Shown here piece by piece: positions 35,058 through 44,479 of a stretch of 64,000 nt of DNA (position 1 is its first letter; each line of letters starts with the position of its first letter). The position numbers and the translations under genes were made by a program. The notes under the pieces are model-generated. The model had not been told where the DNA came from. It saw nothing but the letters and a program-made list of their open reading frames with translations, and ran no database searches. The DNA is from CANLBN01 sp050633825 (GTDB taxonomy: Bacteria > Pseudomonadota > Gammaproteobacteria > Pseudomonadales > Cellvibrionaceae). The stretch is from NCBI GenBank assembly GCA_050633825.1, contig JBOEHG010000006.1, positions 1 to 64,000 on the forward strand, given 5' to 3'.

Positions 35058-38000
35058 TTAATCTTTTCTGCACTGCGACTGTTTCCACAGTAAATAAATG
35101 GCGGGGAGTACCAGTAAAGTGAGTAAAACTGCACTGACCATACCGCCCACCATCGGTGCGGCAATGCGACTCATCACTTCTGAACCTGTACCTGTGCCGT
35201 AAAGAATAGGTAACAAGCCCACAATAATCGCTGCTGCTGTCATCATCACTGGGCGAATACGCATCCCCGCACCTTCCTGAATAGCCTGTTGCAGCTCCGT
35301 AATTGTCGGCGTATGGTCTTGTTGATGGCGCCGCCATGCTTGATTGAGGTAAACCAACATGATTACCCCAATTTCTACTGCAACACCGGCTAAGGCAATA
35401 AAACCAACACCCACTGCGATGGAAAAGTTAAAGCCTTGCCAATACATTAACCATACGCTGCCGATAATGGCAAACGGCAAGGTCGTGAGTAAAATGGCAA
35501 CCTCAGTCACACTGCGAAAATTTAAAAACAATAGCAGTGCAATAATGGCAATCGTCAGAGGAATCACATAACTCAATTTTTCTTTGGCGCGCAACATATA
35601 TTCATACTGCCCCGACCAAATTACAGAGTAACCCGCTGGTAGCGTGAGTTTATCTTTTACGGTCTGTTGGGCTTGTTTCACGTAGGAGCCTATATCAACG
35701 CCTTCAATATCCACATAGGTCCAGCCATTGAGTCGAGCATTCTCACTTTTAATACCTGGTGGTCCATCTTCAATAATGATATTGGCCACATCACCAAGGC
35801 CAATACGTTGACCGCTCGGCGTCACAATGGGGAGTTGTCGTAGCTGCTCCGGGGAGTTGCGATAGGTTTGTGGGTAGCGAATGTTGACCGGGTAACGCTC
35901 TAAACCTTCAATGGTTTGCGTCACATTCATGCCACCAATAGCAGAGGCAACCACTTGTTGAATATCCGCAATATTTAACCCAAAGCGAGCGGCTTTAAGG
36001 CGATCAATATCCACTTTGATATAACGTCCGCCGACAACACGCTCAGAATAAACAGAGACTGTACCCGGTACATCCTGCATGATAATTTCTAATTGTTGGC
36101 CGATTTGTTGAATCTGTTTGAGATCAGGGCCAGCGACTTTAATCCCCACAGGGGTTTTAATCCCCGTGGCCAACATATCAATACGGGTTTTAATGGGCAT
36201 GACCCACGCATTCGTTAACCCCGGCACTTTAACCAAGCTATCCAGTTCTTGTTTGAGTTTGTCGGTGGTCATTCCCGCACGCCATTGACTGCGGTCTTTT
36301 AACTGAATAAAGGTCTCAATCATGGTCAATGGTGCCGGGTCAGTTGCGGTATCGGCACGACCGACTTTACCAAAAACACTTTCCACTTCGGGAACGGTTT
36401 TAATCAGTTTATTAGTTTGCTGTAATAGCTCACGCGCTTTACCTATGGAAATACCGGGATACGTGGTGGGCATATACATTAAATCGCCTTCATCCAATGG
36501 CGGGATAAATTCACTGCCAATTTTGCCCAATGGCCACAGGGTGGTCGCTAATACTAATACGGCAATGACTAAGGTGGTTTTAGGAAAGGTTAAGACTTTT
36601 TTTAATACCGGCAGATATAAAAAAATCAATAAACGATTAACCGGGTTTTTATGTTCAGCAATCACTCGCCCGCGAATAAAGTAACCCATTAATACAGGAA
36701 CTAAGGTAATTGCTAATGCGGCTGCCGCTGCCATTGCATAGGTTTTGGTAAACGCTAAAGGCGAAAACAACCGGCCTTCTTGCGCCTCTAAAGTAAATAC
36801 CGGCACAAAACTGACCGTAATAATCAGCAGGCTAAAAAATAAGGCTGGCCCCACCTCGGTCGCCGAGCGGGTGACGATTTGCCAGCGGTTTTCCTCTGTC
36901 AGTGGCGTTTTTTCCATGTGCTTGTGCATATTTTCAATCATCACAATGGCGCCATCAATCATCGCGCCAATGGCAATCGCAATACCACCCAAGGACATAA
37001 TATTGGCATTAATCCCTTGCCAGTGCATAACGATAAAAGCGGCTAAGATACCCACGGGTAAGCTGATAATGGCCACCAGTGAGGAACGAATATGAAAAAG
37101 AAAGAGCACACAAACCAGTGCAACCACCAAAAATTCTTCCAGTAGTTTATGCCAGAGATTGTCAACAGCCCGCTCAATTAAACCGGATCGGTCATAGACT
37201 GTAACCACCTCAACGCCTTTGGGTAAGCCTTGTTGTAGTTCAGCTAATTTAGTTTTAACCCCTTCAATGGTGGTTTGTGCATTTTCACCAAAGCGCATCA
37301 CAATCACACCACCAACGGCTTCACCTTCGCCGTTTAGTTCGGTAACACCACGGCGCATTTGTGGGCCAAGTTGTACGCGGGCAATATCTTTTAATAGCAG
37401 TGGTGTACCGTTACTATTTACACCGAGAGGGATGTGATTAATATCCTCAATGGACTCTAAATAGCCTGTGGCCCGTACCATATATTCTGCTTCGGCCATT
37501 TCAATGACCGAGGCGCCCACTTCCTGATTGGCCCGTTGAATCGCCATTTGAATATGGGCTAAGGGAATATCAAACGCCCGTAATTTATCGGGATCAACAA
37601 TCACTTGGTATTGCTTAACCATACCACCCATGGTGGCCACTTCCGCAACACCGGGTACAGTTTGTAACTCATACTTTAAAAACCAATCTTGTAGACTGCG
37701 TAGTTGGCTAATATCACGCTGGCCGCTGCGGTCGACCAGTGCATAGGCATAGACCCAACCCACACCAGTAGCATCCGGCCCCAATTGTGGTGTGGCATTA
37801 CTGGGCAATGAGGGTGCCACTTGGCTTAAATATTCCAAAACGCGGCTGCGCGCCCAATACAGGTCGGTATCTTCGTCAAAAATAATATAGACATAAGAAT
37901 CACCAAAGAAAGAATAACCCCTGACCGTTTCTGCGCCAGGTACGGATAACATGGCCGTTGTCAGTGGGTAAGTCACTTGATCTTCGACCACTTGCGGCGC

Positions 38001-38168
38001 TTGGCCGGGATAGGAAGTTTTAATAATAACCTGTACATCGGACAGATCAGGGATGGCGTCCAAGGGCGTATTTTTCAGTGAAAATAAGCCCCAGCCGGTA
38101 ATAATAAAGGTCGCCAACAACACTAAAAAACGGTTGCCAATCGACCAACGAATGATTGCTTCTATCAT
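35058..38168 (-). CDS. cusA: CusA-type Cu(I)/Ag(I) RND efflux pump
   Basis: 1036 aa, full length for the family (about 1045). Begins with IRWSIGNRFLVLL (TM1). TM4 carries AIAIGAMIDGAIVMIENMHKH, the monovalent-type (HME4-like) signature. The periplasmic cleft keeps the conserved YMPTTYPGIS segment with its methionine. Inner-membrane proton-driven exporter working with CusB and CusC. It starts 12 bp after cusB. No internal breaks. Confidence 0.93.
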   Translation of the reverse strand: MIEAIIRWSIGNRFLVLLATFIITGWGLFSLKNTPLDAIPDLSDVQVIIKTSYPGQAPQVVEDQVTYPLTTAMLSVPGAETVRGYSFFGDSYVYIIFDEDTDLYWARSRVLEYLSQVAPSLPSNATPQLGPDATGVGWVYAYALVDRSGQRDISQLRSLQDWFLKYELQTVPGVAEVATMGGMVKQYQVIVDPDKLRAFDIPLAHIQMAIQRANQEVGASVIEMAEAEYMVRATGYLESIEDINHIPLGVNSNGTPLLLKDIARVQLGPQMRRGVTELNGEGEAVGGVIVMRFGENAQTTIEGVKTKLAELQQGLPKGVEVVTVYDRSGLIERAVDNLWHKLLEEFLVVALVCVLFLFHIRSSLVAIISLPVGILAAFIVMHWQGINANIMSLGGIAIAIGAMIDGAIVMIENMHKHMEKTPLTEENRWQIVTRSATEVGPALFFSLLIITVSFVPVFTLEAQEGRLFSPLAFTKTYAMAAAAALAITLVPVLMGYFIRGRVIAEHKNPVNRLLIFLYLPVLKKVLTFPKTTLVIAVLVLATTLWPLGKIGSEFIPPLDEGDLMYMPTTYPGISIGKARELLQQTNKLIKTVPEVESVFGKVGRADTATDPAPLTMIETFIQLKDRSQWRAGMTTDKLKQELDSLVKVPGLTNAWVMPIKTRIDMLATGIKTPVGIKVAGPDLKQIQQIGQQLEIIMQDVPGTVSVYSERVVGGRYIKVDIDRLKAARFGLNIADIQQVVASAIGGMNVTQTIEGLERYPVNIRYPQTYRNSPEQLRQLPIVTPSGQRIGLGDVANIIIEDGPPGIKSENARLNGWTYVDIEGVDIGSYVKQAQQTVKDKLTLPAGYSVIWSGQYEYMLRAKEKLSYVIPLTIAIIALLLFLNFRSVTEVAILLTTLPFAIIGSVWLMYWQGFNFSIAVGVGFIALAGVAVEIGVIMLVYLNQAWRRHQQDHTPTITELQQAIQEGAGMRIRPVMMTAAAIIVGLLPILYGTGTGSEVMSRIAAPMVGGMVSAVLLTLLVLPAIYLLWKQSQCRKD

Positions 38169-38180
38169 GATTGACCCCTA

Positions 38181-39878
38181 TTAGTGATGCTGCATTTTGC
38201 TGTGATCAACTGGCTTAGAGTCTGATTGATCGGGCATCGTATGCTGGCTATGATCCATCGTTGAATGGTCACTATGATTCATTTCTGAATGATTGCTATG
38301 ATCCATCGTCGAGTGATCGCTGTGATTCATTTCTGAATGATTGCTATGATCCATCGTCGAGTGATCACCATGATTCATTTCTGAATGATTACTCTGATCC
38401 ATAGACGATGATTTATCAGGGTCCACAATATGGATTTGGCTAATGGAAAAATCGCTATCGCCTTGCTTGTTAATTTCAATATGTAGCGTTTGTCCGATAG
38501 CTATTGAGCTTAAATCGATACCTTCATTAACACCCTCATCGACAGAAAACAGCATGGTCATGGTGGGCCATTCCCATTCAGGAATGGGATCGTGATTGAG
38601 TTTTAGCTGACCACTTTCTGCCATCACTTCTACCACTCGTGCAACGGCCCATACACTGTTGGCTTGTTGTTGAGCTTCCATACGTATAAAGTCTGAGGTT
38701 TTACTGGACTCCGAGTCCAAGAGGAACTGGGCCGATGTCACTATACGTTCACCAACTTCGATACCTTCTATAATTTCTGTCCACTGGTCGCCATACAGAC
38801 CGACAGTGACCGCAATGGATTTGAACTGACCCTCACCAAGCGAAAGTACAACACGATCTTGCTCGCCTGTGCGAATCAGTGCCTCGCTGGGAATCACCAA
38901 GACAGGATCTTCACTTTGCGTATCAATCTGAATGCGAGCAAACATATTGGGTTTAAGTTGTTTGTCGCGATTATCGAAACGTAAACGAAGTCGCAAGGTG
39001 CGGGTTTTGGCATCCAGTGTGGGATAAATATAATCAACCTCACCTTGCCATTGTTGATCAGGTTGATAGTCCAAGGTCATAGTGACAGGTAAACCCACCC
39101 TGATTAATGCCGCTTGTCGTTCAAAAATTTCTGCTTCAACCCATACCTCATCCAAGGCACCAATAGACATCATCGTTGTACTGGGTTTAACAAAAAAACC
39201 TTCACGAATGCTGAGCATATCCACTACACCAGACTGTGGCGCATAGAAGGTGACGGTTTGTTTTACTTTACGCGTTTTGCTTAATTGTTGAATAAAGCGT
39301 TCTGATAATTGCAGCGCCCGTAAACGGTCTTTTGCGGCAGTAATTAATTGTGTGTTATTACGGCTTAATGCAATCAATAATTCTTCTTGTGCTGTGACTA
39401 ATTGAGGGGCATATAAGGTGTAAAGTGCCTGCCCTTGTTTGACTGGATTACCTGCGGCTTTGACATAGAGTTTTTCTATCCAGCCTTCAACGCGGGGATG
39501 GATATGAATCAGTGACTCCTGATCATATTGCACATAACCGACAGTCGTCACGGTTTGTTGTAGTGGTCGCTCTTCTGCGGTGGTGGTACGCACACCAAGA
39601 TTATTCACCACACTGGGATGAATGCTAATGGTGCCTGGGCCTGCATCATTACCACCACTATCTTCTTCATAAACCGGCACTAAATCCATGCCCATGGGGG
39701 ATTTGCCCGGTTCATCTCGGCGGTAATTGGCATCCATAGGTGCAACCCAATACAGGGGTTTCTTTTCATCACTGGCGGTATTGGATGATAACACTTCAGT
39801 ATTGATATAAGGCATCGCGACAAAAACGGCACCGCCACCGATTACCATGCTCATCAAAATAATCATAAGGGTTTTCAT
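38181..39878 (-). CDS. cusB: CusB-type adaptor with CusF domain and His/Met tail
   Basis: 565 aa. N-terminal anchor, then a heavy-metal-binding motif (YWVAPMDANYRRDEPGKSPM, about 43-62). The membrane-fusion body (about 80-400) has lipoyl and barrel motifs. A CusF-like domain (about 410-495) includes EWEWPTMTMLFSV. The tail is a threefold 16-residue repeat based on NHSEMNHSDHSTMDHS. The CusF metallochaperone, usually a separate protein, is thus fused here. The start overlaps cusC by 4 bp. Confidence 0.92.
   Translation of the reverse strand: MKTLMIILMSMVIGGGAVFVAMPYINTEVLSSNTASDEKKPLYWVAPMDANYRRDEPGKSPMGMDLVPVYEEDSGGNDAGPGTISIHPSVVNNLGVRTTTAEERPLQQTVTTVGYVQYDQESLIHIHPRVEGWIEKLYVKAAGNPVKQGQALYTLYAPQLVTAQEELLIALSRNNTQLITAAKDRLRALQLSERFIQQLSKTRKVKQTVTFYAPQSGVVDMLSIREGFFVKPSTTMMSIGALDEVWVEAEIFERQAALIRVGLPVTMTLDYQPDQQWQGEVDYIYPTLDAKTRTLRLRLRFDNRDKQLKPNMFARIQIDTQSEDPVLVIPSEALIRTGEQDRVVLSLGEGQFKSIAVTVGLYGDQWTEIIEGIEVGERIVTSAQFLLDSESSKTSDFIRMEAQQQANSVWAVARVVEVMAESGQLKLNHDPIPEWEWPTMTMLFSVDEGVNEGIDLSSIAIGQTLHIEINKQGDSDFSISQIHIVDPDKSSSMDQSNHSEMNHGDHSTMDHSNHSEMNHSDHSTMDHSNHSEMNHSDHSTMDHSQHTMPDQSDSKPVDHSKMQHH
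38247..38390 (-). repeat. 48-bp coding tandem repeat, three copies
   Basis: Three adjacent 48-bp units encode NHSEMNHxDHSTMDHS within the C-terminus of CusB. The units are nearly identical at DNA level, which suggests recent expansion. Each unit adds about five His and two Met, so copy number would set metal-binding capacity. Confidence 0.85.
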
Positions 39879-41254
39879 GGTTTGGCTCCTTCTGTGGCAG
39901 TGGTATTTGCCGGTGTTTTTTCTGCTTGAGTGAATAAATAATTGAGTTGCGCTATCGCCTGTAAGCGATCTATATCAATACTAAGCGCATCAATACGGCT
40001 ATTGAGTTCCGTAATACGGGCGCGAACGACTTGATTGAAATCGGTATTATCGTTGGTATAGGCCGTCAGTGAGGCTTCTACCTGCTCGTGAATTTCTTTT
40101 AATAAACGTGTTTGATACAGTTGTTGCCGCTGTTCCAGTCGCTGGAGTTTTGCCTTGGCTTGATTAGTCTTGGCCACAAACGAACGTAACAACTGCCACT
40201 TTTCTGTTTTACTGGCCTCAGTTTCTGCAATGGTTGCGTCAACCTGTTTGTCTTGTCGGTTAGCCGTAAACAGTGGTAAATCCAGTGTGACTCCTACAGA
40301 GAAAAAATCTGCTCGGTCATTACCGGCGGCATCATCATCCCGAAAGGCATAACTGGTATTCACACCCCATTGTGGTTTGTATTGTTGTTTGGCTAATTGC
40401 ATTGCTGTGGTATTGGTCGCAATTGTCTGATCAAGTTGTAAAATTTTGGGGTGCTGTAAGAAGTGTTGTGCTGCTATTTTATTAATGACAGTGTCATTAA
40501 TAAAAGTCTCATTAAGACCCGTATCTTTCATTGGAAAAGAAGACCTTATTGTTAGTCTCGGCAATGTCGAGTGGTTGATGGTATGGATAGGTGTGGGTAG
40601 CCATTCATTCAGTTTGGCTAAATGAATATCCGCTGCTTCGGATAAACGGTATAAACGATCTTCCAGTCGGGTTAATTCTACCTGTGCCTGAATAATATCG
40701 TGTTGTTGGGTTTTGCCGAATGCACTGGCGTAGTTGGCATTGACAATCTCTGCCAAGTCTTCAAATAAACTGCGATCCTTTTCAATCAGCGCAATCGTCT
40801 TTTGTTGACGTAGCCACTCTAACCATAATTGCGTAACAGTCAGTGTTACCATCGCTTTACGGTCTTCCCGTTGATAAACCGTTTGCTCGCTACGCTGTTC
40901 TAATTGTTGTTGTTTTAAGGCGCGAGTTTTTCCGCGAGGGAATTGCTGGCTCACACCTACTTTCAATTGCGTCATAGGTTCTTGATCAAATTCAAAAGTA
41001 TCGGTGGGCAAATTAAGAATATTCAACGACAGCTTAGGGTCTGGTAGTTGACCGGCGGCAATCGCTCGGGATTCTAATGCCTGTTGACGATATTCGACGC
41101 CTTTTAGCCAAGGATCATTATCAATGGCCAACTGAATCGCCCTGTCTAAGGTTAAAGTGTCCAACGTTAAATTCTTCGTCAATTCATTGGCTGTGCTGAC
41201 AGAACACAATAAAGCACCCATTAGGATGATTGTTATTTTTTGTCGCTTATTCAT
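39875..41254 (-). CDS. cusC: CusC-type outer-membrane efflux channel
   Basis: 459 aa TolC-family protein: signal peptide (ends TANA), N-terminal LTLDRAIQLAIDNDPWLKG, and two OEP repeats with long helical coiled-coil stretches (about 130-210 and 340-425). The length matches CusC. No lipobox is seen, unlike E. coli CusC. It starts one base into the upstream stop (TAATG), so it is co-translated with the DUF411 gene. Confidence 0.9.
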   Translation of the reverse strand: MNKRQKITIILMGALLCSVSTANELTKNLTLDTLTLDRAIQLAIDNDPWLKGVEYRQQALESRAIAAGQLPDPKLSLNILNLPTDTFEFDQEPMTQLKVGVSQQFPRGKTRALKQQQLEQRSEQTVYQREDRKAMVTLTVTQLWLEWLRQQKTIALIEKDRSLFEDLAEIVNANYASAFGKTQQHDIIQAQVELTRLEDRLYRLSEAADIHLAKLNEWLPTPIHTINHSTLPRLTIRSSFPMKDTGLNETFINDTVINKIAAQHFLQHPKILQLDQTIATNTTAMQLAKQQYKPQWGVNTSYAFRDDDAAGNDRADFFSVGVTLDLPLFTANRQDKQVDATIAETEASKTEKWQLLRSFVAKTNQAKAKLQRLEQRQQLYQTRLLKEIHEQVEASLTAYTNDNTDFNQVVRARITELNSRIDALSIDIDRLQAIAQLNYLFTQAEKTPANTTATEGAKP

Positions 41255-41736
41255 TAGTACTGATCCTCAAAACGTGAGACTTTAACAAAAACCGTATGCT
41301 TTCCATCAGCGTTTAATTGATAAACCGTATAGGGTGTAAACCGATTGTCCATTTCCATACCCGGACTACCTAATGGCATCGCCGGTACGCTAAGCCCCTT
41401 TGCCTCTTTGGGTGGATTGTCGAGAAATTGCTGAATAAATTTCACAGGAATATGACCTTCAAAAATAAAGTCATGATGTACAGTGGTATGGCAGGATTGA
41501 TATTCGGGTGCAATGGCCAGTTGTTGTTTGATGGCATTAAGGTTATCAGGGTGTTTCACTAAGGGGTGCAAGCCTGCTTTTTCTAGATGCTCAACCCATT
41601 CAGCACAACAACCACAAGTAGGGCTTTTATAAACAGTCATTTGATGAGCAGCGATTGGCCTATCAGCAAGGGCCAACGCCGGAAGAAACAGTGTCAGAAT
41701 AGTCAGTTTTATACAGCGGTGTAACAAAGCAGTCAT
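41254..41736 (-). CDS. DUF411 metal-binding protein
   Basis: 160 aa from ATG at 41736, preferred because GGAGAG lies seven bases upstream. Signal peptide (ends ALA), then YKSPTCGCCAEWVEHLEKAG (about 35-54) with a CxCC site. The family ends with GLSVPAMPLGSPGME. Periplasmic protein common in Cu resistance clusters. A second copy is at 57.67 kb. The exact role is not settled; metal binding by the Cys cluster is likely. Confidence 0.85.
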   Translation of the reverse strand: MTALLHRCIKLTILTLFLPALALADRPIAAHQMTVYKSPTCGCCAEWVEHLEKAGLHPLVKHPDNLNAIKQQLAIAPEYQSCHTTVHHDFIFEGHIPVKFIQQFLDNPPKEAKGLSVPAMPLGSPGMEMDNRFTPYTVYQLNADGKHTVFVKVSRFEDQY

Positions 41737-41842
41737 AGTCCACTCTCCAAAGCAGTCAATATGAATCAATAAACGATGTAAACGTATTGTTGTAAAAATA
41801 AATGCACGCTATTGCGTGTCGTCCAGATGGACTTGTCCTGTG

Positions 41843-42229
41843 TTAGCCCAAAATGGGAGGACGATAGAGAGCAGTGAGAGGGGATAAGGGAATAAAATGA
41901 TAAGTGTAATCAACGGGTGCTGCTTGCTTAATAGACAGCAAAGGCAATAATTGAGTCTGGGGGGAAACCGTTTGGCAACCCGCTATACAATGATCACACA
42001 GTGAGTGGTGGTTATGATGGTCAGTCTGACTTGATTCAGACATCGTGTGCATAGCATGGTCATGATGTTGATGTGTATTGGCTACATCAGGACAGCAGTC
42101 GGCCAGTGCAGTTTGTTGTATTGTAATGGCGGCAGCCTGTTGCCAAGCAAACAATAGCAGCAATAGCCAAGCGGTTCGCTTGAATAAGTCGCGACCATTG
42201 CGATAAAGATTAGTGACAGGCTTTGCCAT
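41843..42229 (-). CDS. His-rich small protein with RPPI tail (CopL/DUF2946-like)
   Basis: 128 aa: hydrophobic signal segment (about 18-34, ends AAA), a His-rich middle (HQHHDHAMHTM, DHHNHHSLCDHC) with a CDHCxxxC group, and the terminal YRPPILG. Two more genes here (44.1 and 58.3 kb) have the same build: His-rich centre, CxxCxxxC-like cluster and terminal RPPI. It is likely a periplasmic metal binder or regulator. It overlaps the DUF4396 gene end by 20 bp. Confidence 0.7.
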   Translation of the reverse strand: MAKPVTNLYRNGRDLFKRTAWLLLLLFAWQQAAAITIQQTALADCCPDVANTHQHHDHAMHTMSESSQTDHHNHHSLCDHCIAGCQTVSPQTQLLPLLSIKQAAPVDYTYHFIPLSPLTALYRPPILG

Positions 42230-42659
42230 ACTTTTTTAACCGCCAATAATTATAAGGCCATGGGGTTAAAAACCCCGCCAACAGGCTGGGAATCACCGAC
42301 CACCATGTGAGAGCTGCTTTACCCACCAATAAATAATCTGTGGTATTCATCGCAATTTCCATTGCTAACATACTGACCAGACTCATGCCCAGCGCTGTTT
42401 TTAACGCAATTCTAAATAGCATCGTCCGCATTAACAAGAGCGTTTCCAACATAATACTGGTTAACAAACCGTTCATAATAGCCAAACTCATCACCAGTAA
42501 TGCGGGCGTATCCGGCGCCCAAAACTGAAAGGCTAAAATCGTTCCAAAATCGCCAATCACACAGCCTATCAGACACCACATCGTATTGTAGGCCGAACGA
42601 CGCCATGTAGACTTACATCCCCAGTGGATTGATGCTACTGTAGTTGACTGGCTGTACAT
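42210..42659 (-). CDS. DUF4396 membrane protein, first gene of cus operon
   Basis: 149 aa. Opens with HWGCKSTWRRSAYNTMWCLI, then GCVIGDFGTI, typical of DUF4396. About four transmembrane segments follow. These proteins cluster with copper genes, and function is not established. The ATG lies about 40 bp after a MerR-type -10 element, so it is the operon's first gene. Confidence 0.75.
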   Translation of the reverse strand: MYSQSTTVASIHWGCKSTWRRSAYNTMWCLIGCVIGDFGTILAFQFWAPDTPALLVMSLAIMNGLLTSIMLETLLLMRTMLFRIALKTALGMSLVSMLAMEIAMNTTDYLLVGKAALTWWSVIPSLLAGFLTPWPYNYWRLKKYGKACH

Positions 42660-42698
42660 AAAATAGTCGAATAGTCGAATAGTCGTAATAAAGATTTA

Positions 42699-42729
42699 AT
42701 TAAACACCTAGAGTCAACTCTAGGGTCAA
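42699..42729 (-). promoter_or_regulatory. MerR-family promoter/operator of the cus operon
   Basis: Read on the minus strand: -35 TTGACC (42724-42729), a 19-bp spacer and -10 TTTAAT (42699-42704). The perfect dyad CCTAGAGTTGACTCTAGG (42707-42724) fills the spacer. A 19-20 bp spacer with a central dyad is the hallmark of MerR-type activation. The regulator is probably the MerR-family gene at 43.3 kb. Confidence 0.85.
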
Positions 42730-42763
42730 GCACTTTTTCTAAAAAGGAGGTAAATAATCGCTT

Positions 42764-43264
42764 ATGATGACAACCCGCATCACAAAATGGCTATTGATTG
42801 CGCTGTTCTGCGTATTACTATCCGCATGTGGTTCTTCGGAAAAAGAGCTAAAAGCTATGCAACCTACCTCAAAAATAACCATTGATACCCAGTCTAACAA
42901 TGCCGATACAGGGCGTTGGTATACCTTAGTACAACAGCAACAAGGACAACAACTCTTTGCAAAACACTGCGCTGCCTGCCATGGGGATAAAGCACAAGAA
43001 ACGGTTGATTGGAAAACTCCGACAGCCACAGGACATTATCCACCACCGCCACTGAACGGCACAGCCCATGGGTGGCATCACCCGCTATCGGTATTGCAAA
43101 TGGTGATTCATGATGGCGGTGCGCCAATGGGCGGAGTAATGCCTGCTTGGGGTGATGTACTGTCCGAAGAGGAAATTATAGCGACGATTGCTGCCTTCCA
43201 AGCCTATTGGCCGGATGAGGTTTACCAGCGCTGGTTAGAGATTGATACCCAATCGAGGCAATAG
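42764..43264 (+). CDS. Lipoprotein cytochrome c
   Basis: 166 aa. Lipobox LLSAC (about 18-22), one heme motif CAACH (about 69-73), then GTAHGWHHPLSVL and a Met-ligand region GAPMGGVMPAWG. It is an envelope electron-transfer protein, divergent from the cus operon and convergent with the regulator gene. AAAGGAGG precedes the start. Such cytochromes recur beside copper exporters, possibly to oxidise Cu(I). Confidence 0.85.
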   Translation: MMTTRITKWLLIALFCVLLSACGSSEKELKAMQPTSKITIDTQSNNADTGRWYTLVQQQQGQQLFAKHCAACHGDKAQETVDWKTPTATGHYPPPPLNGTAHGWHHPLSVLQMVIHDGGAPMGGVMPAWGDVLSEEEIIATIAAFQAYWPDEVYQRWLEIDTQSRQ

Positions 43265-43663
43265 TTATTGGTTTTTTGAGCTTTCAAACTTCTCCAAAAT
43301 AGGGCAATTCCCTTGGCTCTGTTGGCATTGCTTGGTTAATGTCATTAACTCATCACGCAATGTCACTAATTCTGTAATATGGGACTTGATAGCAGCCAGT
43401 TTTTCCAAAGCTAACTGTCTTACTTGAGGTTTAGCGGTTTGAGGGCAATCGCGAAAGTGTAATAACTGCCCAATTTCTTCCAAACTAAAGCCCATTTTTT
43501 GCGCTTGCTGGATAAATTGAACCTTGGCAATATCGGTATCACTGTAAAGGCGTATGCCTTTATCGGTGCGTTTAATGTTCTCCAACAACTGTATTTTTTC
43601 GTAGTAGCGCAAAGTATCAATACTGATATTGAGGGACTGCGCAACTTCACCGATTTTTTTCAT
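43265..43663 (-). CDS. MerR-family metal regulator
   Basis: 132 aa from ATG at 43663. Winged HTH MKKIGEVAQSLNISIDTLRYYE, a dimerisation helix and a C-terminal metal loop CQQSQGNCPILEKF. Cys73 lies at the start of the dimerisation helix, where MerR/ZntR-type divalent sensors have Cys and CueR has Ser. So the sequence is not plainly CueR-like even though it sits beside a Cu/Ag pump. It is the likely activator of the 42.7 kb promoter. Confidence 0.85.
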   Translation of the reverse strand: MKKIGEVAQSLNISIDTLRYYEKIQLLENIKRTDKGIRLYSDTDIAKVQFIQQAQKMGFSLEEIGQLLHFRDCPQTAKPQVRQLALEKLAAIKSHITELVTLRDELMTLTKQCQQSQGNCPILEKFESSKNQ

Positions 43664-43753
43664 AGCCAACTCTAAAGTTTAGTGATATTAATATGTAGCT
43701 TACTATAGCCCTATTGTGTAATTTCAATAAGGGCTATAAATAAGTTACTCAAT

Positions 43754-44023
43754 TTAGCCGGTCAATAAATACTTTTTTTCTGTTGTTAATAATGGATCAG
43801 CAACAGCAAGGTAATCAACTAGCTTTATATAGCCTCCTATTCGCTCTCCCCATAAAAATATCTGAGGGCTACTAATACGAATATTAGAGGGGGTAACACC
43901 TATAATAATGCACTCATCATATTCAATATTATAATGTTTCAGTAAAAGAGAGGCTCTTTTTCCTACTTTACAATTAGAGTAGCGATACATCACATTGCGG
44001 TGGGTATCTATTTTCATTTGCAT
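43754..44023 (-). CDS. Glutaredoxin-like small protein, atypical active site
   Basis: 89 aa. The fold signature is readable: VGKRASLLLKHYNIEYDECI near the N-terminus and SPQIFLWGERIGGYIKLVDYL near the C-terminus, as in glutaredoxins (TVPQIFI, GGYxDL). The usual CPYC reads YSNC here, so only the second Cys remains. It may be monothiol or non-catalytic. A role in metal or thiol handling is inferred from context. Confidence 0.65.
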   Translation of the reverse strand: MQMKIDTHRNVMYRYSNCKVGKRASLLLKHYNIEYDECIIIGVTPSNIRISSPQIFLWGERIGGYIKLVDYLAVADPLLTTEKKYLLTG

Positions 44024-44122
44024 ATAACAACTCCATAAATACTAATAATATTTACTGAATAAACTGTATGAGGGAAGCCGTTAATAAAAGCAGAAGCTAT
44101 TTATAGACAGGCTCCGCATGCT

Positions 44123-44479
44123 TTATGCAAAAATGGGGGGACGATAGAAGGGATAGACAGGTGGTTTTGGTAAAAAATAGCCAATATTTAAAAGAAGAGT
44201 AGACTTAACTCCAACAAACTTGGGAAGAACCGAGAAGCATACTGCCGATGCTTGGCAAGCTGTTGCACAGTTGTCACAACTCAGCGTCTTATCGTGGTGG
44301 TGATTATGGTTCAGGTGGGGATGGCCTCTAGTCTGTGAATACTCATTATCATAAGTACTATGATGACTCTGCTCACCAATAGCATACATAGGTATATTAG
44401 AGGCAATCGCTACAACTTGCTGCCCAAGAAACCATATGGTTAGAAGTAACGCTATTTTTGAGAGTTTCACTCCAATCAT
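44123..44479 (-). CDS. His-rich small protein with RPPI tail, second copy
   Basis: 118 aa: signal segment (ends AIA), His-rich centre HPHLNHNHHHDK, a CDNCATAC cluster and terminal FYRPPIFA. Same build as the 41.8 and 58.3 kb genes. The 3' ends of this gene and of the 41.8 kb gene also share a short DNA match around the RPPI codons. Probable periplasmic metal binder. Confidence 0.68.
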   Translation of the reverse strand: MIGVKLSKIALLLTIWFLGQQVVAIASNIPMYAIGEQSHHSTYDNEYSQTRGHPHLNHNHHHDKTLSCDNCATACQASAVCFSVLPKFVGVKSTLLLNIGYFLPKPPVYPFYRPPIFA

